In this document: positions 11,272 through 25,636 of the stretch, piece after piece
How positions within the stretch are numbered: position 1 is the first letter of the stretch
Layout of the letters: every line of letters starts with the position of its first letter
DNA from: Mycolicibacterium phlei
GTDB lineage: Bacteria; Actinomycetota; Actinomycetes; Mycobacteriales; Mycobacteriaceae
Length of the DNA: 64,000 nt
NCBI RefSeq assembly: GCF_001583415.1
Contig: NZ_CP014475.1
Location: 186,001-250,000, forward strand
Reading direction: 5' to 3'
Translations under genes and position numbers: made by a program
The notes under the pieces: generated by a model
Told to the model about the DNA's origin: nothing
The model's input: only the letters and a program-made list of their open reading frames with translations
Databases searched by the model: none

Positions 11272-13243
11272 CGTCAAACCGCCGTCGGCGGGGTGGATCG
11301 CAGGGATCGGGCAGCGGCTGGAGCGGCTGCCCGCCTTCCGCTATGACGTCACCGTCCGGGCGAGCCTGTGGGTCAGCGTCGTCGTGGTGGCGGTGCTGTT
11401 CGGCTGGGGCGCCTGGCAGCGCCGCTGGATCGCCGACGACGGCCTGATCGTGCTGCGCACCGTGCGAAACCTGTTGGCGGGCAACGGCCCGGTGTTCAAC
11501 GCCGGGGAGCGGGTGGAGGCCAACACCTCGACGGTGTGGACGTATCTGGTGTATCTCGGCGCGCTGGTCGGCGGTTCGGTGCGGCTGGAGTACGTGGTGC
11601 TGGTGCTGGCGCTGGCGCTCAGCGTGCTCGGTGTCGCGCTGGCGATGCTGGGCACCGGCCGGCTGTACGCCCCGAGCCTGCAGGGCCGTCGTGCGTTGAT
11701 CCTGCCCGCCGGTGCGCTGGTCTACATCGCGGTGCCGCCCGCGCGCGACTTCGCCACCTCCGGCCTGGAGAACGGGCTGGTGCTGGCCTATCTCGGTCTG
11801 CTGTGGTGGATGATGGTGTGCTGGTCGCAGCGCCGCCCCGACACCACCGAGCGCACCACCGGAACCTTCGACGCCGCACTGGCTTTCGTCGCCGGGCTGA
11901 GTGTGCTGGTGCGCCCGGAACTGGCGCTGGTCGGGGTGCTGGCGTTGGTGATGATGCTGATCGCCACGCGCAGCTGGCGTCGCCGCGTGCTGATCGTCGT
12001 CGCGGGCGGGCTGCTGCCCGTCGGCTACCAGATCTTCCGGATGGGCTACTACGGCCTGCTGGTGCCCAACACCGCGATCGCCAAGGACGCCACCGGATCC
12101 AAGTGGTCGCAGGGACTGCTGTATCTGGCCAACTTCAACCAGCCCTACCTGCTGTGGGCGCCCGCGGTGCTGCTGATCGGGCTGGCCGCGGTGGTGTGGG
12201 TGAGCCGGGGCCGGCCCCGCCCGCGCCGCGTCGTCGTCACCGAACAGGGCTGGCTGGCGCGGATGGTGCAGAGCCCCGCCGCGGTGGTGGCGTTCATCGT
12301 GGTCAGCGGCCTGCTGCAGGCGGTGTACTGGGTGCGCCAGGGCGGGGACTTCATGCACGGCCGGGTGCTTTTGGCCCCGCTGTTCATGCTGCTGATGCCG
12401 GTCGCGGTGATCCCGGTGGTGCCGCCCGACGGCACCCGAATGGCCCGCGGCGCAGGCTATCTCTTCGTCGGCGCCACCGTGCTGCTGTGGGCGGCGGTGG
12501 CCGGTTGGTCGCTGTGGGCGGCCAACTCCAAGGGCATGGGCGCCGACGCCACCCGCGTCACCGCCAGCGGCATCGTCGACGAGCGCCGCTTCTACGCGCA
12601 GGCCACCGGGCACGCGCACCCGCTGACCGCGGCCGACTACCTGGACTATCCGCGCATGCGGGCGATCCTGCGGACCATCGACAACACCCCCGACGGTGCG
12701 CTGCTGCTGCCGTCGGGCAACTACGACCAGTGGGACGTGGTGCCCGCGTTGCCGCCGCCGCCCGACGCCGGCCCCGGCTACCGCGGCCCGCACACCGTGT
12801 TCTTCACCAACCTGGGCATGACCGGTATGAACCTCGGCCTCGACGTGCGGGTCATCGACCAGATCGGGCTGGCCAACCCGCTGGCCGCGCACACCGCCCG
12901 CATCGAGGACGGCCGCATCGGCCACGACAAGAACCTGTTCCCGGACTGGGCGATCGCCGAGGGCCCGTTCCTCAAGGAACGCCCGTTCATCCCCGGCTAC
13001 ATCGACGAGGAGTGGGTGCGGCAGGCCCAGGAGGCGCTGACGTGCCCGGCCACCGACGCGATGCTCAACGCGGTGCGCGCACCGATGGGGCCGCGCCGGT
13101 TCCTGTCGAACCTGGTGCACTCCTATCAGCTCACCAAGTACCGCATCGACCGGGTGCCGCTGTACGACCTGATCCGGTGTGGGCTGCCGGTGCCGGAGCC
13201 GAAAGAGGCGCCGTACACCGGGATGCCGGCCACCGGACCGTAA
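11249..13243 (+). CDS. aftB: Terminal beta-(1-2)-arabinofuranosyltransferase AftB
   Basis: AftB caps arabinan chains with beta-(1-2)-linked arabinofuranose from decaprenyl-phospho-arabinose on the periplasmic side, creating the sites later mycolylated. The 664-residue GT-C protein begins with a short cytoplasmic segment. It has a first membrane helix around residues 40-56, the loop WIADDGLIVLRTVRN with an acidic pair typical of GT-C catalytic loops, about ten further helices, and a soluble C-terminal domain. The GTG start overlaps the ubiA end by 23 bases. The M. tuberculosis protein is shorter (627 residues), so an internal start is possible. Confidence 0.93.
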   Translation: MPPSSSADVKPPSAGWIAGIGQRLERLPAFRYDVTVRASLWVSVVVVAVLFGWGAWQRRWIADDGLIVLRTVRNLLAGNGPVFNAGERVEANTSTVWTYLVYLGALVGGSVRLEYVVLVLALALSVLGVALAMLGTGRLYAPSLQGRRALILPAGALVYIAVPPARDFATSGLENGLVLAYLGLLWWMMVCWSQRRPDTTERTTGTFDAALAFVAGLSVLVRPELALVGVLALVMMLIATRSWRRRVLIVVAGGLLPVGYQIFRMGYYGLLVPNTAIAKDATGSKWSQGLLYLANFNQPYLLWAPAVLLIGLAAVVWVSRGRPRPRRVVVTEQGWLARMVQSPAAVVAFIVVSGLLQAVYWVRQGGDFMHGRVLLAPLFMLLMPVAVIPVVPPDGTRMARGAGYLFVGATVLLWAAVAGWSLWAANSKGMGADATRVTASGIVDERRFYAQATGHAHPLTAADYLDYPRMRAILRTIDNTPDGALLLPSGNYDQWDVVPALPPPPDAGPGYRGPHTVFFTNLGMTGMNLGLDVRVIDQIGLANPLAAHTARIEDGRIGHDKNLFPDWAIAEGPFLKERPFIPGYIDEEWVRQAQEALTCPATDAMLNAVRAPMGPRRFLSNLVHSYQLTKYRIDRVPLYDLIRCGLPVPEPKEAPYTGMPATGP

Positions 13244-15469
<2,226 letters not shown>

Positions 15470-15491
15470 CCGCTTCGGTAACAGCAACGTC

Positions 15492-15534
15492 GGTGACGGC
15501 GGTGGTCCGCAAGGATCACCGCCGTCACCCTTTT
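15492..15534 (+). terminator. Rho-independent terminator after fbpA
   Basis: A perfect 13-bp stem (15492-15504 with 15517-15529, 12-base loop) is followed by CTTTT on the plus strand, 22 bases after the fbpA stop codon. Confidence 0.85.
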
Positions 15535-15609
15535 GTGACCCGCGTCGCTCGGCATGTGATTGACTACCTCGCGCGGGGACACACGACCGAACTCGAAGGT
15601 GGGCAGTCG

Positions 15610-16497
15610 ATGCAGATTCTCTTCCGGGCGATCCTGACCATCGCGCTGGCGGCCGGACTGTGGACCGCGGGCACGACGGTCGCGCCGTCGGCCAGGGCAG
15701 ACGTCGAGATGCTGATGGTGCCGTCGGCGGCGATGGGCCGCGACATCCCGGTGGCCTTCCAGGCCGGTGGCCCGCACGCGGTGGTGCTGCTGGACGCGTT
15801 CAACGCCGCCCCCGACGTGAGCAACTGGGTCACCGCGGGCAACGCGATGAACACGCTCGCCGGCAAGGGCATCTCCGTCGTCGCACCCGCGGGCGGCGCC
15901 TGGAGCATGTACACCAACTGGGAGGCCGACGGCAGCAAGCAGTGGGAGACCTTCCTGGCCGACGAGCTGCCCAACTGGCTGGCCGCCAACAAGGGCCTGG
16001 CCCCCGGCGGGCACGGTATCGTCGGCGCCGCCCAGGGCGGCTACGGGGCGATGGCGATGGCCACCTTCCACCCGGACCGCTACCGGTTCGCCGGCTCACT
16101 GTCGGGCTTCCTGGCGCCGGAGCGCACCGGCGTCGACGGCGCGATCACCGCGGGGCTGGCCCAGTACGGCGGCGTGGACACCCGCAACATGTGGGGACTG
16201 CCACAGCTGGGCCGCTGGAAGTGGCACTCGCCCAACGTGCACGTGCAGTTGCTGGCCGACAACAACACCCGGCTGTGGGTCTGGAGCGCCCCGGCGGGTG
16301 GCTGCACCGACCCGGCCGCGATGATCGGCTACTGCGACATCGCCCAGGGCACGAATCGCGAGTTCTATCAGCACTATCGCGGCGTCGGCGGGCACAACGG
16401 GCACTTCGACTTCCCGACCAGCGGCACCCACGACTGGGGTTCGTGGAGCGCCCAACTGGCCGCGATGGCCGGGGAACTGGCCGCCACCATCCGGTAG
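15610..16497 (+). CDS. fbpD: MPT51/FbpD, non-catalytic antigen 85-like secreted protein
   Basis: The 295-residue protein starts at ATG 15610, preceded by GAAGGTG, with a signal peptide ending near ARA (about residue 32). The fold follows antigen 85, but the nucleophile elbow reads GAAQGGYG: the catalytic serine is replaced by alanine, as known for MPT51, so no mycolyltransferase activity is expected. The GTHDWGSW segment keeps the histidine. MPT51 binds fibronectin/carbohydrate in other species. An open frame beginning at 15493 overlaps the terminator and is not the real start. Confidence 0.92.
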   Translation: MQILFRAILTIALAAGLWTAGTTVAPSARADVEMLMVPSAAMGRDIPVAFQAGGPHAVVLLDAFNAAPDVSNWVTAGNAMNTLAGKGISVVAPAGGAWSMYTNWEADGSKQWETFLADELPNWLAANKGLAPGGHGIVGAAQGGYGAMAMATFHPDRYRFAGSLSGFLAPERTGVDGAITAGLAQYGGVDTRNMWGLPQLGRWKWHSPNVHVQLLADNNTRLWVWSAPAGGCTDPAAMIGYCDIAQGTNREFYQHYRGVGGHNGHFDFPTSGTHDWGSWSAQLAAMAGELAATIR

Positions 16498-16553
16498 CCA
16501 GCTAACTAGGCGCACTCACCTTTCTCTCAGGTTCGTCCCGGTACCGTGGAGGA

Positions 16554-17021
16554 GTGCAACGCTCGGTACCAACCACGGCGGCGGCGTCGCTGCTGATCGC
16601 ATCCGCCGCGTTGCTGACCGGTTGTTCGGGTGCGGACGTGATGGCGACGATCGGGATGCCCACCTCGGAGACGTCGCCGGCACACGGTGCGGTGGCCGGC
16701 GCCCTGCCCGGCCCGCCGCCCGCCGAGGGGCATTCCAACGCACTGGTGCTGACCGACCGGCAGCGGAACTTCCTCGACGGGCTGGCCGCGGCCGGTGTGC
16801 ACCCGTCCAGTGATCTGCACGCCCTGTCCATCGGGTCGTACGTGTGCCAGGCCCGCGCCGCCGGACACGACGACCAGGCGGTGTGGGACGCGGTGTATCC
16901 GCGGGTGCGCAGCGATCTGGAGGATGTGCGCGACGGGGTCGCCGGCCTGGCGCCGTCGGTGCAGGACGTCACCACGGCAACGGCCGACTACATTCGCATC
17001 GCAACCGAACGACTCTGCTAG
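16554..17021 (+). CDS. Putative lipoprotein, DUF732-like
   Basis: The 155-residue protein has a lipobox LLTGC at residues 20-24 after a hydrophobic signal, so it should be acylated and anchored outside the membrane. The C-terminal part contains two spaced cysteines and a helix-rich pattern (LTDRQRNFLDGLAAAGV, SYVCQARAAG) typical of mycobacterial DUF732 proteins. Function is unknown. The GTG start is directly behind GGAGGA, a very short spacing. It sits between mpt51 and culp6 in an apparent operon. The gene is not present at this spot in M. tuberculosis as I recall it. Confidence 0.78.
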   Translation: MQRSVPTTAAASLLIASAALLTGCSGADVMATIGMPTSETSPAHGAVAGALPGPPPAEGHSNALVLTDRQRNFLDGLAAAGVHPSSDLHALSIGSYVCQARAAGHDDQAVWDAVYPRVRSDLEDVRDGVAGLAPSVQDVTTATADYIRIATERLC

Positions 17022-17039
17022 CAGGAGCCTGTCGCACCA

Positions 17040-18047
17040 ATGGCCAGCACCAAACGGCGGAAACGCCGCCTGATTCTCGCGCTCATCGCCGCGGCCGCGA
17101 TGGCGCTCGTGGTCGTGCTGATCGTCATCGCGGTGGTGGTCATCCTGCGCAAGCCGGCCTCGCCGCCGACCGCGGTGCCCCCGACGGCGGTGCCCCCGAC
17201 CTCCGTCACCCCCGGTAAGAAGCCGCGGCCGGAGTACCAGGACGCCAGCTGCCCGGATGTGCAGCTGGTCGCGGTGCCGGGCACCTGGGAGTCGTCGCCG
17301 GTGCTGGATCCGTTCAACCCGACGCAGTTCCCGATAGCGCTACTGCTCAACGTCACCAACCCGATCCGGGCGCAGTTCGACAACTCCCGGCTCGAGGTCT
17401 ACACCGTTCCCTACACCGCGCAGTTCCACAATCCGTTCGCCCGCGACGGCCAGATGTCCTACAACGACAGCCGTGCCGAGGGCACCCGCGCGACCATCCA
17501 GGCGATCACCGACATGAACAACCGGTGCCCGCTGACCAGCTACGTGCTGATCGGGTTCTCGCAGGGCGCGGTGATCGCCGGCGACATCGCCAGCGACATC
17601 GGCAACGGCCGCGGCCCGGTCGACGAGGACCTGGTGCTGGGTGTGACGCTGATCGCCGACGGGCGCCGCCAGGAGGGGGTCGGCCGTGACGTCGGTCCCA
17701 ACCCGCCGGGGCAGGGCGCGGAGATCACGTTGCGCGACGTGCCGATGCTCGATGGGATGGGCCTGGCGATGACGGGACCGCGCCCCGGCGGGTTCGGTGC
17801 GCTCAACGACCGCGTCAACCAGATCTGCGCACCGGGCGACCTGATCTGCGCGGCGCCGCCGGAGGCGTTCAACATCATGAACCTGCCCAAGACCATCGAG
17901 ATCCTGCTCGGCGGCGCGGGTCAGCCGGTGCACGCGATGTACGCCACCCCGCAGTTCTGGCAGGTGGACGGGGCGCCGGCGACGCAGTGGACGCTGGGCT
18001 GGGCGCAGGCCCTGATCGATAACGCCCCGCGCCCGAAACATGGCTGA
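17040..18047 (+). CDS. culp6: Membrane-anchored cutinase-like lipase/thioesterase Culp6 (Rv3802c)
   Basis: The 335-residue protein has a short basic N-terminus, one membrane helix (about residues 10-36), a Pro/Thr linker and a cutinase-fold alpha/beta hydrolase. The nucleophile is Ser174 in GFSQG; the acid lies in the GDLICA loop and the histidine in HAMYA. Rv3802c is an essential phospholipase/thioesterase whose loss disturbs mycolate and membrane lipid balance. Position directly before fadD32-pks13-accD4 supports a role linked to mycolic acid assembly in the periplasm. Confidence 0.92.
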   Translation: MASTKRRKRRLILALIAAAAMALVVVLIVIAVVVILRKPASPPTAVPPTAVPPTSVTPGKKPRPEYQDASCPDVQLVAVPGTWESSPVLDPFNPTQFPIALLLNVTNPIRAQFDNSRLEVYTVPYTAQFHNPFARDGQMSYNDSRAEGTRATIQAITDMNNRCPLTSYVLIGFSQGAVIAGDIASDIGNGRGPVDEDLVLGVTLIADGRRQEGVGRDVGPNPPGQGAEITLRDVPMLDGMGLAMTGPRPGGFGALNDRVNQICAPGDLICAAPPEAFNIMNLPKTIEILLGGAGQPVHAMYATPQFWQVDGAPATQWTLGWAQALIDNAPRPKHG

Positions 18048-18218
18048 CCTGTGACCGGGTCAGATTTGGACTCGACTGGGCAGTCACCTAACATTAAGAA
18101 AAAACTAAGAGCAGCAGGCTTGTAACCGACCGGTAGGATCGCCGGGTCCGGTGAGGCGGCTCGCGGACCGTGTGCGAATCGGCATCCAGAGCGTGAGTGC
18201 CATTGACAGGAGAGTGCG

Positions 18219-20108
18219 ATGGGGTTCCATAACCCGTTCATCAAGGACGGACTGATCAAGTTTCCCGACAACGGGAGCCTGGTCAAGCACGTCGAACGAT
18301 GGGCCAAGGTACGTGGAGACAAGCTTGCCTACCGCTTCCTGGACTTCTCCACCGAGCGCGACGGGGTGGCCCGCGACCTGCTGTGGGCCGACTTCGGCGC
18401 CCGCAACCGCGCCGTCGGCGCGCGGCTGCAGCAGGTGACCCAGCCCGGTGACCGCGTCGCGATCCTGTGCCCGCAGAACCTCGACTACCTGGTCGCGTTC
18501 TTCGGCACCCTGTACTCCGGCCGCATCGCGGTGCCGCTGTTCGACCCGAACGAGCCCGGCCACGTCGGCCGCCTGCACGCGGTGCTCGACGACTGCGAGC
18601 CGTCGGCGATCCTGACCACCACCGAGGCCGCCGAGGGTGTGCGCAAGTTCTTCCGCACCCGCCCGGCCAACCAGCGTCCGCGCGTCATCGCCGTCGACGC
18701 GGTACCCGACGAGGTCGGCGCCACCTGGGTGCCCGTCGACGTCGACCACGACACCATCGCCTACCTGCAGTACACCTCGGGTTCGACCCGCATCCCGACC
18801 GGTGTGCAGATCACCCACCTCAACCTGGCCACCAACGTGGTGCAGGTGATCGAGGCGCTGCAGGGTGAGGAGGGCGACCGCGGTGTGTCGTGGCTGCCGT
18901 TCTTCCACGACATGGGCCTGATCACGGTGCTGCTGTCGCCGATGATCGGCCACTACGTGACGTTCATGACGCCCGCGGCGTTCGTCCGCCGGCCCAGCCG
19001 CTGGATCCGCGAGCTGGCCCGCAAGGAGGGCGAGACCGGCGGCACCTACTCCGTGGCCCCGAACTTCGCGTTCGACCACGCCGCCGCCCGCGGTGTGCCC
19101 AAGGACGGCGAGCCGCCGCTGGACCTGTCCAACGTCAAGGCCATCCTCAACGGCTCCGAGCCGATCTCGGCGGCCACCGTGCGCCGCTTCAACGAGGCGT
19201 TCGGCCCGTTCGGCTTCAAGCCGCAGGCCATCAAGCCGTCCTACGGCCTGGCCGAGGCCACGCTGTTCGTGTCCACCACCCCGATCGACGCCGAGCCGCG
19301 GATCACCTACGTCGACCGCGACGAGCTGAACCAGGGCCGGTTCGTCCCGGTGGACGAGGACTCGCCGAAGGCGGTGCCGCAGGCCGGCGCCGGCAAGATC
19401 GGCGTCGCCGAGTGGGCCGTCATCGTCGACCACGAGACCGCCACCGAGCTGCCCGACGGCCAGATCGGCGAGATCTGGATCAGCGGCCAGAACATGGGCA
19501 CCGGCTACTGGGGCAAGCCCGAGCAGACCCGCGAGACGTTCCAGAACATCCTCAAGTCGCGGACCACGCCGTCGCACGCCGAGGGCGCACCCGACGACGC
19601 CACCTGGGTCCGCACCGGCGACCTGGGCGCCTACTACGACGGCGAGCTCTACATCACCGGCCGCGTCAAGGACCTGGTCATCATCGACGGCCGCAACCAC
19701 TACCCGCAGGACCTGGAGTACTCGGCGCAGGAGGCCACCAAGGCGCTGCGCACCGGGTTCGTCGCGGCGTTCTCGGTGCCGGCCAACCAGCTGCCCGACG
19801 AGGTGTTCGAGGACGCCCACTCCGGCCTCAAGCGCGATCCGGAGGACACCTCCGAGCAGCTGGTCATCGTCGGTGAGCGCGCGCCCGGTGCGCACAAGCT
19901 CGACGTCGGCCCGATCATCGACGACATCCGCGCGGCGATCGCGGTGCGCCACGGCGTCACCGTCCGCGACGTGCTCCTGACCCCCGCGGGCGCGATCCCC
20001 CGGACCTCGAGCGGCAAGATCGGCCGCCGGGCCTGCCGCGCGGCCTACCTCGACGGCACCCTGCGCGCCGGGAAGATCGCGAACGCGTTCCCCGACGAGA
20101 CGGACTGA
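18219..20108 (+). CDS. fadD32: Long-chain fatty-acyl-AMP ligase FadD32
   Basis: FadD32 activates the meromycolic acid as acyl-AMP and loads it on the N-terminal ACP of Pks13. The 629-residue protein contains the adenylation signature [13 protein letters not shown], the SYGLAEAT block and the C-terminal GKIGRR lysine segment. It also has the FAAL-type insertion that suppresses CoA ligation. ATG 18219 follows AGGAGA with good spacing. It starts the fadD32-pks13-accD4 operon; the 171-bp upstream gap should hold the promoter, although I cannot fix its boxes. Confidence 0.96.
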   Translation: MGFHNPFIKDGLIKFPDNGSLVKHVERWAKVRGDKLAYRFLDFSTERDGVARDLLWADFGARNRAVGARLQQVTQPGDRVAILCPQNLDYLVAFFGTLYSGRIAVPLFDPNEPGHVGRLHAVLDDCEPSAILTTTEAAEGVRKFFRTRPANQRPRVIAVDAVPDEVGATWVPVDVDHDTIAYLQYTSGSTRIPTGVQITHLNLATNVVQVIEALQGEEGDRGVSWLPFFHDMGLITVLLSPMIGHYVTFMTPAAFVRRPSRWIRELARKEGETGGTYSVAPNFAFDHAAARGVPKDGEPPLDLSNVKAILNGSEPISAATVRRFNEAFGPFGFKPQAIKPSYGLAEATLFVSTTPIDAEPRITYVDRDELNQGRFVPVDEDSPKAVPQAGAGKIGVAEWAVIVDHETATELPDGQIGEIWISGQNMGTGYWGKPEQTRETFQNILKSRTTPSHAEGAPDDATWVRTGDLGAYYDGELYITGRVKDLVIIDGRNHYPQDLEYSAQEATKALRTGFVAAFSVPANQLPDEVFEDAHSGLKRDPEDTSEQLVIVGERAPGAHKLDVGPIIDDIRAAIAVRHGVTVRDVLLTPAGAIPRTSSGKIGRRACRAAYLDGTLRAGKIANAFPDETD

Positions 20109-20122
20109 GAACTCACCTGAAT

Positions 20123-23100
20123 ATGCCTGATACACAAGACGATCCGCAGCGCCCCGGCGACGAGATCCAGCCGGCCTCCGACAACAAGGCTGTGCGGGAG
20201 TCGGATGTCGCCGCCAAGCCGGCTCCGAAAACGGACATGACCGTCGCGGAGATGCGCGAGTGGCTGCGCAACTGGATCGGCAACGCCACCGGGCAGAATC
20301 CCGACTCGATCAACGAGACGGCCCCGATGGTGGAGCTCGGCCTGTCCTCGCGGGACGCGGTGGCCATGGCCAGCGACATCGAGGACCTCACCGGGGTCAC
20401 GCTGACCGCCACCGTCGCGTTCCGCCACCCGACCATCGAGTCGCTGGCCCAGGTGATCATCGAGGGCGAGCCCGAACTCGAGGAGGGTGACGGCGAGGAC
20501 GAGGACTGGTCGCGCCCCGACGGTGTCGAGGACATCGCGATCGTCGGTATCGCCACCCGCTTCCCGGGCGAGATGAACACCGCCGAGGAGACCTGGCAGG
20601 CGCTGCTGGAGGGCCGCGACGCCATCACCGATCTGCCCGAGGGCCGGTGGGAGGAGTTCCTCGCCGAGCCGCGGATCGCCGAGCGGGTCGCCAAGGCCGC
20701 CACCCGCGGCGGCTACCTGAGCGACATCAAGGGCTTCGACGCCGAGTTCTTCGCGCTGTCGAAGATGGAGGCCGACAACATCGATCCGCAGCAGCGGATG
20801 GCGCTGGAGCTGACCTGGGAGGCGCTGGAGGACGCGCGGATCCCGGCGTCGAGCCTGCGCGGCGAGAAGGTCGGCGTCTACATCGGCGCGTCGAACAACG
20901 ACTACCAGTTCCTGGCCGTGTCGGACCCGACGGTCGCCCACCCGTACGCGATCACCGGCACCAGCTCGTCGATCATCGCCAACCGGGTGTCGTACTTCTA
21001 CGACTTCCGCGGGCCGTCGATGTGCATCGACACCGCGTGCTCGAGCTCGCTGGTCGCCACGCACCAGGGTGTGCAGGCGCTGCGCAGCGGGGAGGCCGAC
21101 GTCGCCGTGGTCGGCGGTGTCAACGCGATGATCACCCCGCTGGTCACCATCGGGTTCGACGAGGTCGGCGGCGTGCTCGCGCCGGACGGCCGGATCAAGT
21201 CGTTCTCCCAGGACGCCAACGGCTACGCCCGTTCCGAGGGCGCCGGCATGCTGGTGCTCAAGCGGCTGTCGGACGCCCGCCGCGACGGTGACGAGATCTA
21301 CGCCGTCATCGCCGGTTCCGCGGTCAACCACGACGGCCGCTCCAACGGCATGCTCGCGCCGAACCCGGACGCGCAGGCCGAGGTGCTGCGCGCCGCCTAC
21401 AAGGACGCCGGCATCAACCCGCGCGTCGTCGACTACATCGAGGCGCACGGCACCGGCACCATTCTCGGTGACCCGATCGAGGCCGACGCGCTGGGCCGCG
21501 TCGTCGGGCGCGGCCGTCCGGTGGACAAGCCCGCGCTGCTGGGTGCGGTGAAATCCAATGTGGGACACCTGGAGTCGGCCGCCGGTGCGGCGAGCCTGGC
21601 CAAGGTGGCGCTGGCGCTCAAGCACAACAAGATTCCGCCGTCGATCAACTACACCGGGCCCAACCCGTACATCGACTTCGAGGCGCAGCGGCTGAAGGTC
21701 GCCGACACCGTCACCGACTGGCCGCGCTACAGCGGCGTCGCGATCAGCGGTGTCTCCGGCTTCGGCTTCGGCGGCGCCAACGCCCACGTCGTGCTGCGTG
21801 AGGTGCTGCCCACCGACTACATCGAGCCCGAGCCGAAGGCCGAGCCCGAGGCGGAGAAGTCCTCGGCCGCCGACGCCAACGCCGTCTACATCGGCGGGGT
21901 GCGGATGGACGAGTACGGCGAGTTCGTCGATGAGCCGCTTGCGCGAAGAGAATCTGGCTTCGATGAGGAGGACGACGGGCTGGATCGGCCCGCGCAGGCG
22001 GTCGACGACGAGCCCGAACTGCCCGGCATGACCGAGCGGGCCAAGGAGCTGCTCGAGGCTGCCCGCACCGAGCTGGAGGCCAAGGAGGAGGCCGGCGAGC
22101 TGCCGAAGCCGCTTGTGCCGCTGGCGATCTCGGGCTTCCTGACGTCACGCAAGAAGGCAGCCGCCGCCGAGCTGGCCGACTGGATGGACAGCCCCGAAGG
22201 GCGTGCGGCCTCGCTGGAGTCGATCGGCCGGTCGCTGTCGCGGCGCAACCACGGCCGCTCGCGTGCGGTGGTGCTGGCCCGCGACCACGACGAGGCCATC
22301 AAGGGTCTGCGCGCGATCGCCGAGGGCAAGCAGAACCCCAACGTCTACAGCGCCGACGGCCCCGTCACCAACGGGCCGGTGTGGGTGCTGGCCGGTTTCG
22401 GTGCCCAGCACCGCAAGATGGCCAAGGGCCTGTACCTGCGCAACGACGTGTTCGCCGAGTGGATCAACAAGGTCGACTCGCTGATCCAGGACGAGCGCGG
22501 CTACTCGATCCTCGAGCTGGTCCTCGACGACGCCGTCGACTACACCGACGAGACCTGCCAGTACCCGATCGAGGTTGTGCAGCTGGTCATCTACGCGATC
22601 CAGATCGCGCTCGGTGAGCTGCTCAAGCACCACGGCGCCAAGCCCGCCGCGGTGATCGGCCAGTCGCTCGGCGAGGCCGCCGCGGCGTACTTCGCAGGCG
22701 GTCTGTCGCTGGAGGACGCCACCCGCACCATCTGCTCGCGCGCTCACCTGATGGGTGAAGGCGAGGCGATGCTGTTCGGCGAGTGGATCCGGCTGATGGC
22801 GCTGGTCGAGTACTCGCCCGACGAGATCGAGACGGTGTTCGCCGACTTCAAGGACCTCGAGGTGTGTGTGTACGCCGCCCCGAGCCAGACCGTGATCGGC
22901 GGTCCGCCGGACCAGATCGACGCGATCATCGCCCGCGCGGAGTCGGAGGGCAAGTTCGCCCGCAAGTTCCAGACCAAGGGCGCCAGCCACACCTCGCAGA
23001 TGGATCCGCTGCTCGGCGAGCTGGCCGCCGAACTCGTGGGCATCCAGGCGCATCCGATCGAGATCAACTACTACTCGACGGTGCACGAGGGTCGCCTGGT

Positions 23101-25636
23101 GCGGCCCGGCGAGACCATCCACGATGTGGACTACTGGAAGAAGGGGCTGCGGCACAGCGTCTACTTCACCCAGGGCATCCGCAACGCCGTCGACAACGGC
23201 CACACCACGTTCCTGGAGCTGGCACCGAACCCGGTGGCGCTCATGCAGGTCGGGCTGACCACCGCCGCGGCGGGGCTGCACGACGCGCAGCTGATCGGCA
23301 CGCTGGCGCGCAAGCAGGACGAGGTCGAGTCGATGACCCACGCGATGGCGCAGCTGTACGTGCACGGTCACGACCTCGACTTCCGGACCCTGTTCGGCAG
23401 GGGCGAGTTCGCGAACATCCCGCGCACCAAGTTCAAGCGCAAGCCGCACTGGCTCGAGGCGCGGTTCACCGGCGACAGCTCGCTGCTGATGCCGGGCAAC
23501 CACGTCGCCATGCCGGACGGCAGGCACGTGTGGGAGTACTCGCCGAAGGGCACGACGGATCTGGCGGCGCTGGTGAAAGCCGCTGCCGCGCAGGTGCTTC
23601 CGGACGCCAAGCTGGTGGCCTCCGAACAGCGCGCGGTGCCCGGCGAGGGCGCCCGGCTGGTCACGACGCTGACCCGGCATCCCGGTGGTGCCAGCGTGCA
23701 GGTGCACGCCCGCATCGACGAGTCGTTCACCCTGGTCTACGACGCGATCGTGGCCCGCGACGGCGCCGTCGGCGCGCTGCCGGTGGCGGTGGCGACCGGA
23801 ATCGGTGTGGCCGAACAGGTTTCGATCACCTCCGAGCCGGAGGCCGACGAGCCCGATGCGGAGATCCTGCAGGACAACCTGACCGCGGGTGCGGGCATGG
23901 GCGCCGATTTCGCCAAGTGGTCGCCGGACTCGGGTGAGACCATCCACGACCGGCTCGGCAAGATCGTCGGCACCGCAATGGGATACGAGCCCGAGGACCT
24001 GCCGTGGGAGGTCCCGCTGATCGAGCTGGGCCTGGACTCGCTGATGGCGGTGCGGATCAAGAACCGCGTCGAGTACGACTTCGACCTGCCGCCGATCCAG
24101 CTGACCGCGGTGCGCGACGCGAACCTGTACGCGGTGGAGAAGCTGATCGAGTACGCGATCGAGCACCGCGACGAGGTCGAGCAGATCGCCGAGCACCAGA
24201 AGTCGAAGACGGCCGAGGAGATCGCCGCCGAGCAGGCCGAACTGCTGGGCGGTGCGTCCACGGTGGCCGAGCTCGAGCAGGTGCTGCAGGAGAAGGCAGG
24301 CGATCTGGCGCCCAAGCTGACCAGCGCGGGCACCGCGACGGCCGAGGATCTTCCGGCCGGTGCGATTCCGCCGCCGCCGACCGATCCGAGCGGACCGGTT
24401 CCACCCGCGCCGACGGATCCGTCCGGCCCCGCCGGCGCTGTCCCGCCGCCGCCGACCGATCCGAGCGGCCCCGAGGTGCCCGGGGTGTCGAAGGCGACCG
24501 CCGCCGCGGCCGCGGCCAAGGTGCTGACCCAGGAGGCGGTCACCGAGGCGCTGGGCGCCGACGTGCCGCCGCGCGACGCCGCCGAGCGGGTCACGTTCGC
24601 GACCTGGGCGATCGTCACCGGCAAGTCCCCGGGCGGCATCTTCAACGAGCTGCCCAAGGTCGACGAGGCGACCGCCAAGAAGATGGCCGACCGGCTGTCC
24701 GAGCGCGCCGACGGCACCATCACGGTCGAGGACGTGCTGGCCGCCAAGACCATCGAGGAGCTCGCCACCACGGTGCGTGAGCAGCTCGAGGAGGGCGTCG
24801 TCGACGGGTTCGTGCGCACGCTGCGCCCGCCGAAGGAGGGCTCACGGGCGGTGCCGCTGTTCGTGTTCCACCCCGCCGGTGGCTCGACGGTGGTCTACGA
24901 GCCGCTGATGAAGCGGCTGCCCGCCGACATTCCGGTGTACGGCTTCGAGCGGGTCGAGGGCTCCATCGAGGAGCGCGCCGCCGAATACGTGCCGAAGCTG
25001 CTGGAGATGCACAACGGCCCGTTCGTGCTGGCCGGCTGGTCGCTGGGTGGCGCCCTGGCCTACGCCTGCGCCATCGGCCTCAAGCAGCACGGCGCCGACG
25101 TGCGGTTCGTCGGCCTCATCGACACCGTGCTGCCGGGTGAGCCGATCGACCAGAGCAAGGAGGGCATGCGGGCCCGCTGGGACCGCTACGCCCGCTTCGC
25201 CGAGCGCACCTTCAACGTCGAGATCCCGGAAATCCCGTACGAGGAGCTGGAGAAGCTCGACGACGAGGGCCAGGTGAAGTTCGTCCTCGACGTCGTCAAG
25301 GAGAGCGGCGTCCAGATCCCCGGCGGCATCATCGAGCACCAGCGCACGTCGTACCTGGACAACCGCGCGCTCGACACCGTTGAGATCAAGCCGTACGACG
25401 GGCACGTGACCCTGTACATGGCCGACCGCTACCACGACGACGCGATCGTGTTCGAGCCCGCGTACGCCACCCGCAAGCCCGACGGCGGCTGGGGCCCGTA
25501 CGTGTCGGATCTGGAGGTCGTCCACATCGGGGGCGAGCACATCCAGGCGATCGACGAGCCGTACATTGCGAAGGTCGGCGCCCACATGAGCGAATGGCTC
25601 AACCGGATCGAGTCGGAGGAGACCCAGGCGAAGTGA
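20123..25636 (+). CDS. pks13: Polyketide synthase Pks13, mycolic acid condensase
   Basis: Pks13 condenses the C-alpha and meromycolate chains and transfers the product to trehalose. The 1837-residue protein has the order ACP-KS-AT-ACP-TE. Visible sites are the N-terminal ACP Ser76 (LGLSS), the ketosynthase Cys306 (DTACSSS), the acyltransferase Ser848 (GQSLGEA), the C-terminal ACP Ser1306 (LGLDSL) and the thioesterase Ser1640 (GWSLGG). It is about 100 residues longer than the 1733-residue M. tuberculosis protein. Part of the excess is a proline-rich linker (about 1414-1453) with a repeated [10 protein letters not shown] unit between the second ACP and the thioesterase. It starts 14 bases after fadD32 and overlaps accD4 in a GTGA. 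Confidence 0.97.
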   Translation: MPDTQDDPQRPGDEIQPASDNKAVRESDVAAKPAPKTDMTVAEMREWLRNWIGNATGQNPDSINETAPMVELGLSSRDAVAMASDIEDLTGVTLTATVAFRHPTIESLAQVIIEGEPELEEGDGEDEDWSRPDGVEDIAIVGIATRFPGEMNTAEETWQALLEGRDAITDLPEGRWEEFLAEPRIAERVAKAATRGGYLSDIKGFDAEFFALSKMEADNIDPQQRMALELTWEALEDARIPASSLRGEKVGVYIGASNNDYQFLAVSDPTVAHPYAITGTSSSIIANRVSYFYDFRGPSMCIDTACSSSLVATHQGVQALRSGEADVAVVGGVNAMITPLVTIGFDEVGGVLAPDGRIKSFSQDANGYARSEGAGMLVLKRLSDARRDGDEIYAVIAGSAVNHDGRSNGMLAPNPDAQAEVLRAAYKDAGINPRVVDYIEAHGTGTILGDPIEADALGRVVGRGRPVDKPALLGAVKSNVGHLESAAGAASLAKVALALKHNKIPPSINYTGPNPYIDFEAQRLKVADTVTDWPRYSGVAISGVSGFGFGGANAHVVLREVLPTDYIEPEPKAEPEAEKSSAADANAVYIGGVRMDEYGEFVDEPLARRESGFDEEDDGLDRPAQAVDDEPELPGMTERAKELLEAARTELEAKEEAGELPKPLVPLAISGFLTSRKKAAAAELADWMDSPEGRAASLESIGRSLSRRNHGRSRAVVLARDHDEAIKGLRAIAEGKQNPNVYSADGPVTNGPVWVLAGFGAQHRKMAKGLYLRNDVFAEWINKVDSLIQDERGYSILELVLDDAVDYTDETCQYPIEVVQLVIYAIQIALGELLKHHGAKPAAVIGQSLGEAAAAYFAGGLSLEDATRTICSRAHLMGEGEAMLFGEWIRLMALVEYSPDEIETVFADFKDLEVCVYAAPSQTVIGGPPDQIDAIIARAESEGKFARKFQTKGASHTSQMDPLLGELAAELVGIQAHPIEINYYSTVHEGRLVRPGETIHDVDYWKKGLRHSVYFTQGIRNAVDNGHTTFLELAPNPVALMQVGLTTAAAGLHDAQLIGTLARKQDEVESMTHAMAQLYVHGHDLDFRTLFGRGEFANIPRTKFKRKPHWLEARFTGDSSLLMPGNHVAMPDGRHVWEYSPKGTTDLAALVKAAAAQVLPDAKLVASEQRAVPGEGARLVTTLTRHPGGASVQVHARIDESFTLVYDAIVARDGAVGALPVAVATGIGVAEQVSITSEPEADEPDAEILQDNLTAGAGMGADFAKWSPDSGETIHDRLGKIVGTAMGYEPEDLPWEVPLIELGLDSLMAVRIKNRVEYDFDLPPIQLTAVRDANLYAVEKLIEYAIEHRDEVEQIAEHQKSKTAEEIAAEQAELLGGASTVAELEQVLQEKAGDLAPKLTSAGTATAEDLPAGAIPPPPTDPSGPVPPAPTDPSGPAGAVPPPPTDPSGPEVPGVSKATAAAAAAKVLTQEAVTEALGADVPPRDAAERVTFATWAIVTGKSPGGIFNELPKVDEATAKKMADRLSERADGTITVEDVLAAKTIEELATTVREQLEEGVVDGFVRTLRPPKEGSRAVPLFVFHPAGGSTVVYEPLMKRLPADIPVYGFERVEGSIEERAAEYVPKLLEMHNGPFVLAGWSLGGALAYACAIGLKQHGADVRFVGLIDTVLPGEPIDQSKEGMRARWDRYARFAERTFNVEIPEIPYEELEKLDDEGQVKFVLDVVKESGVQIPGGIIEHQRTSYLDNRALDTVEIKPYDGHVTLYMADRYHDDAIVFEPAYATRKPDGGWGPYVSDLEVVHIGGEHIQAIDEPYIAKVGAHMSEWLNRIESEETQAK

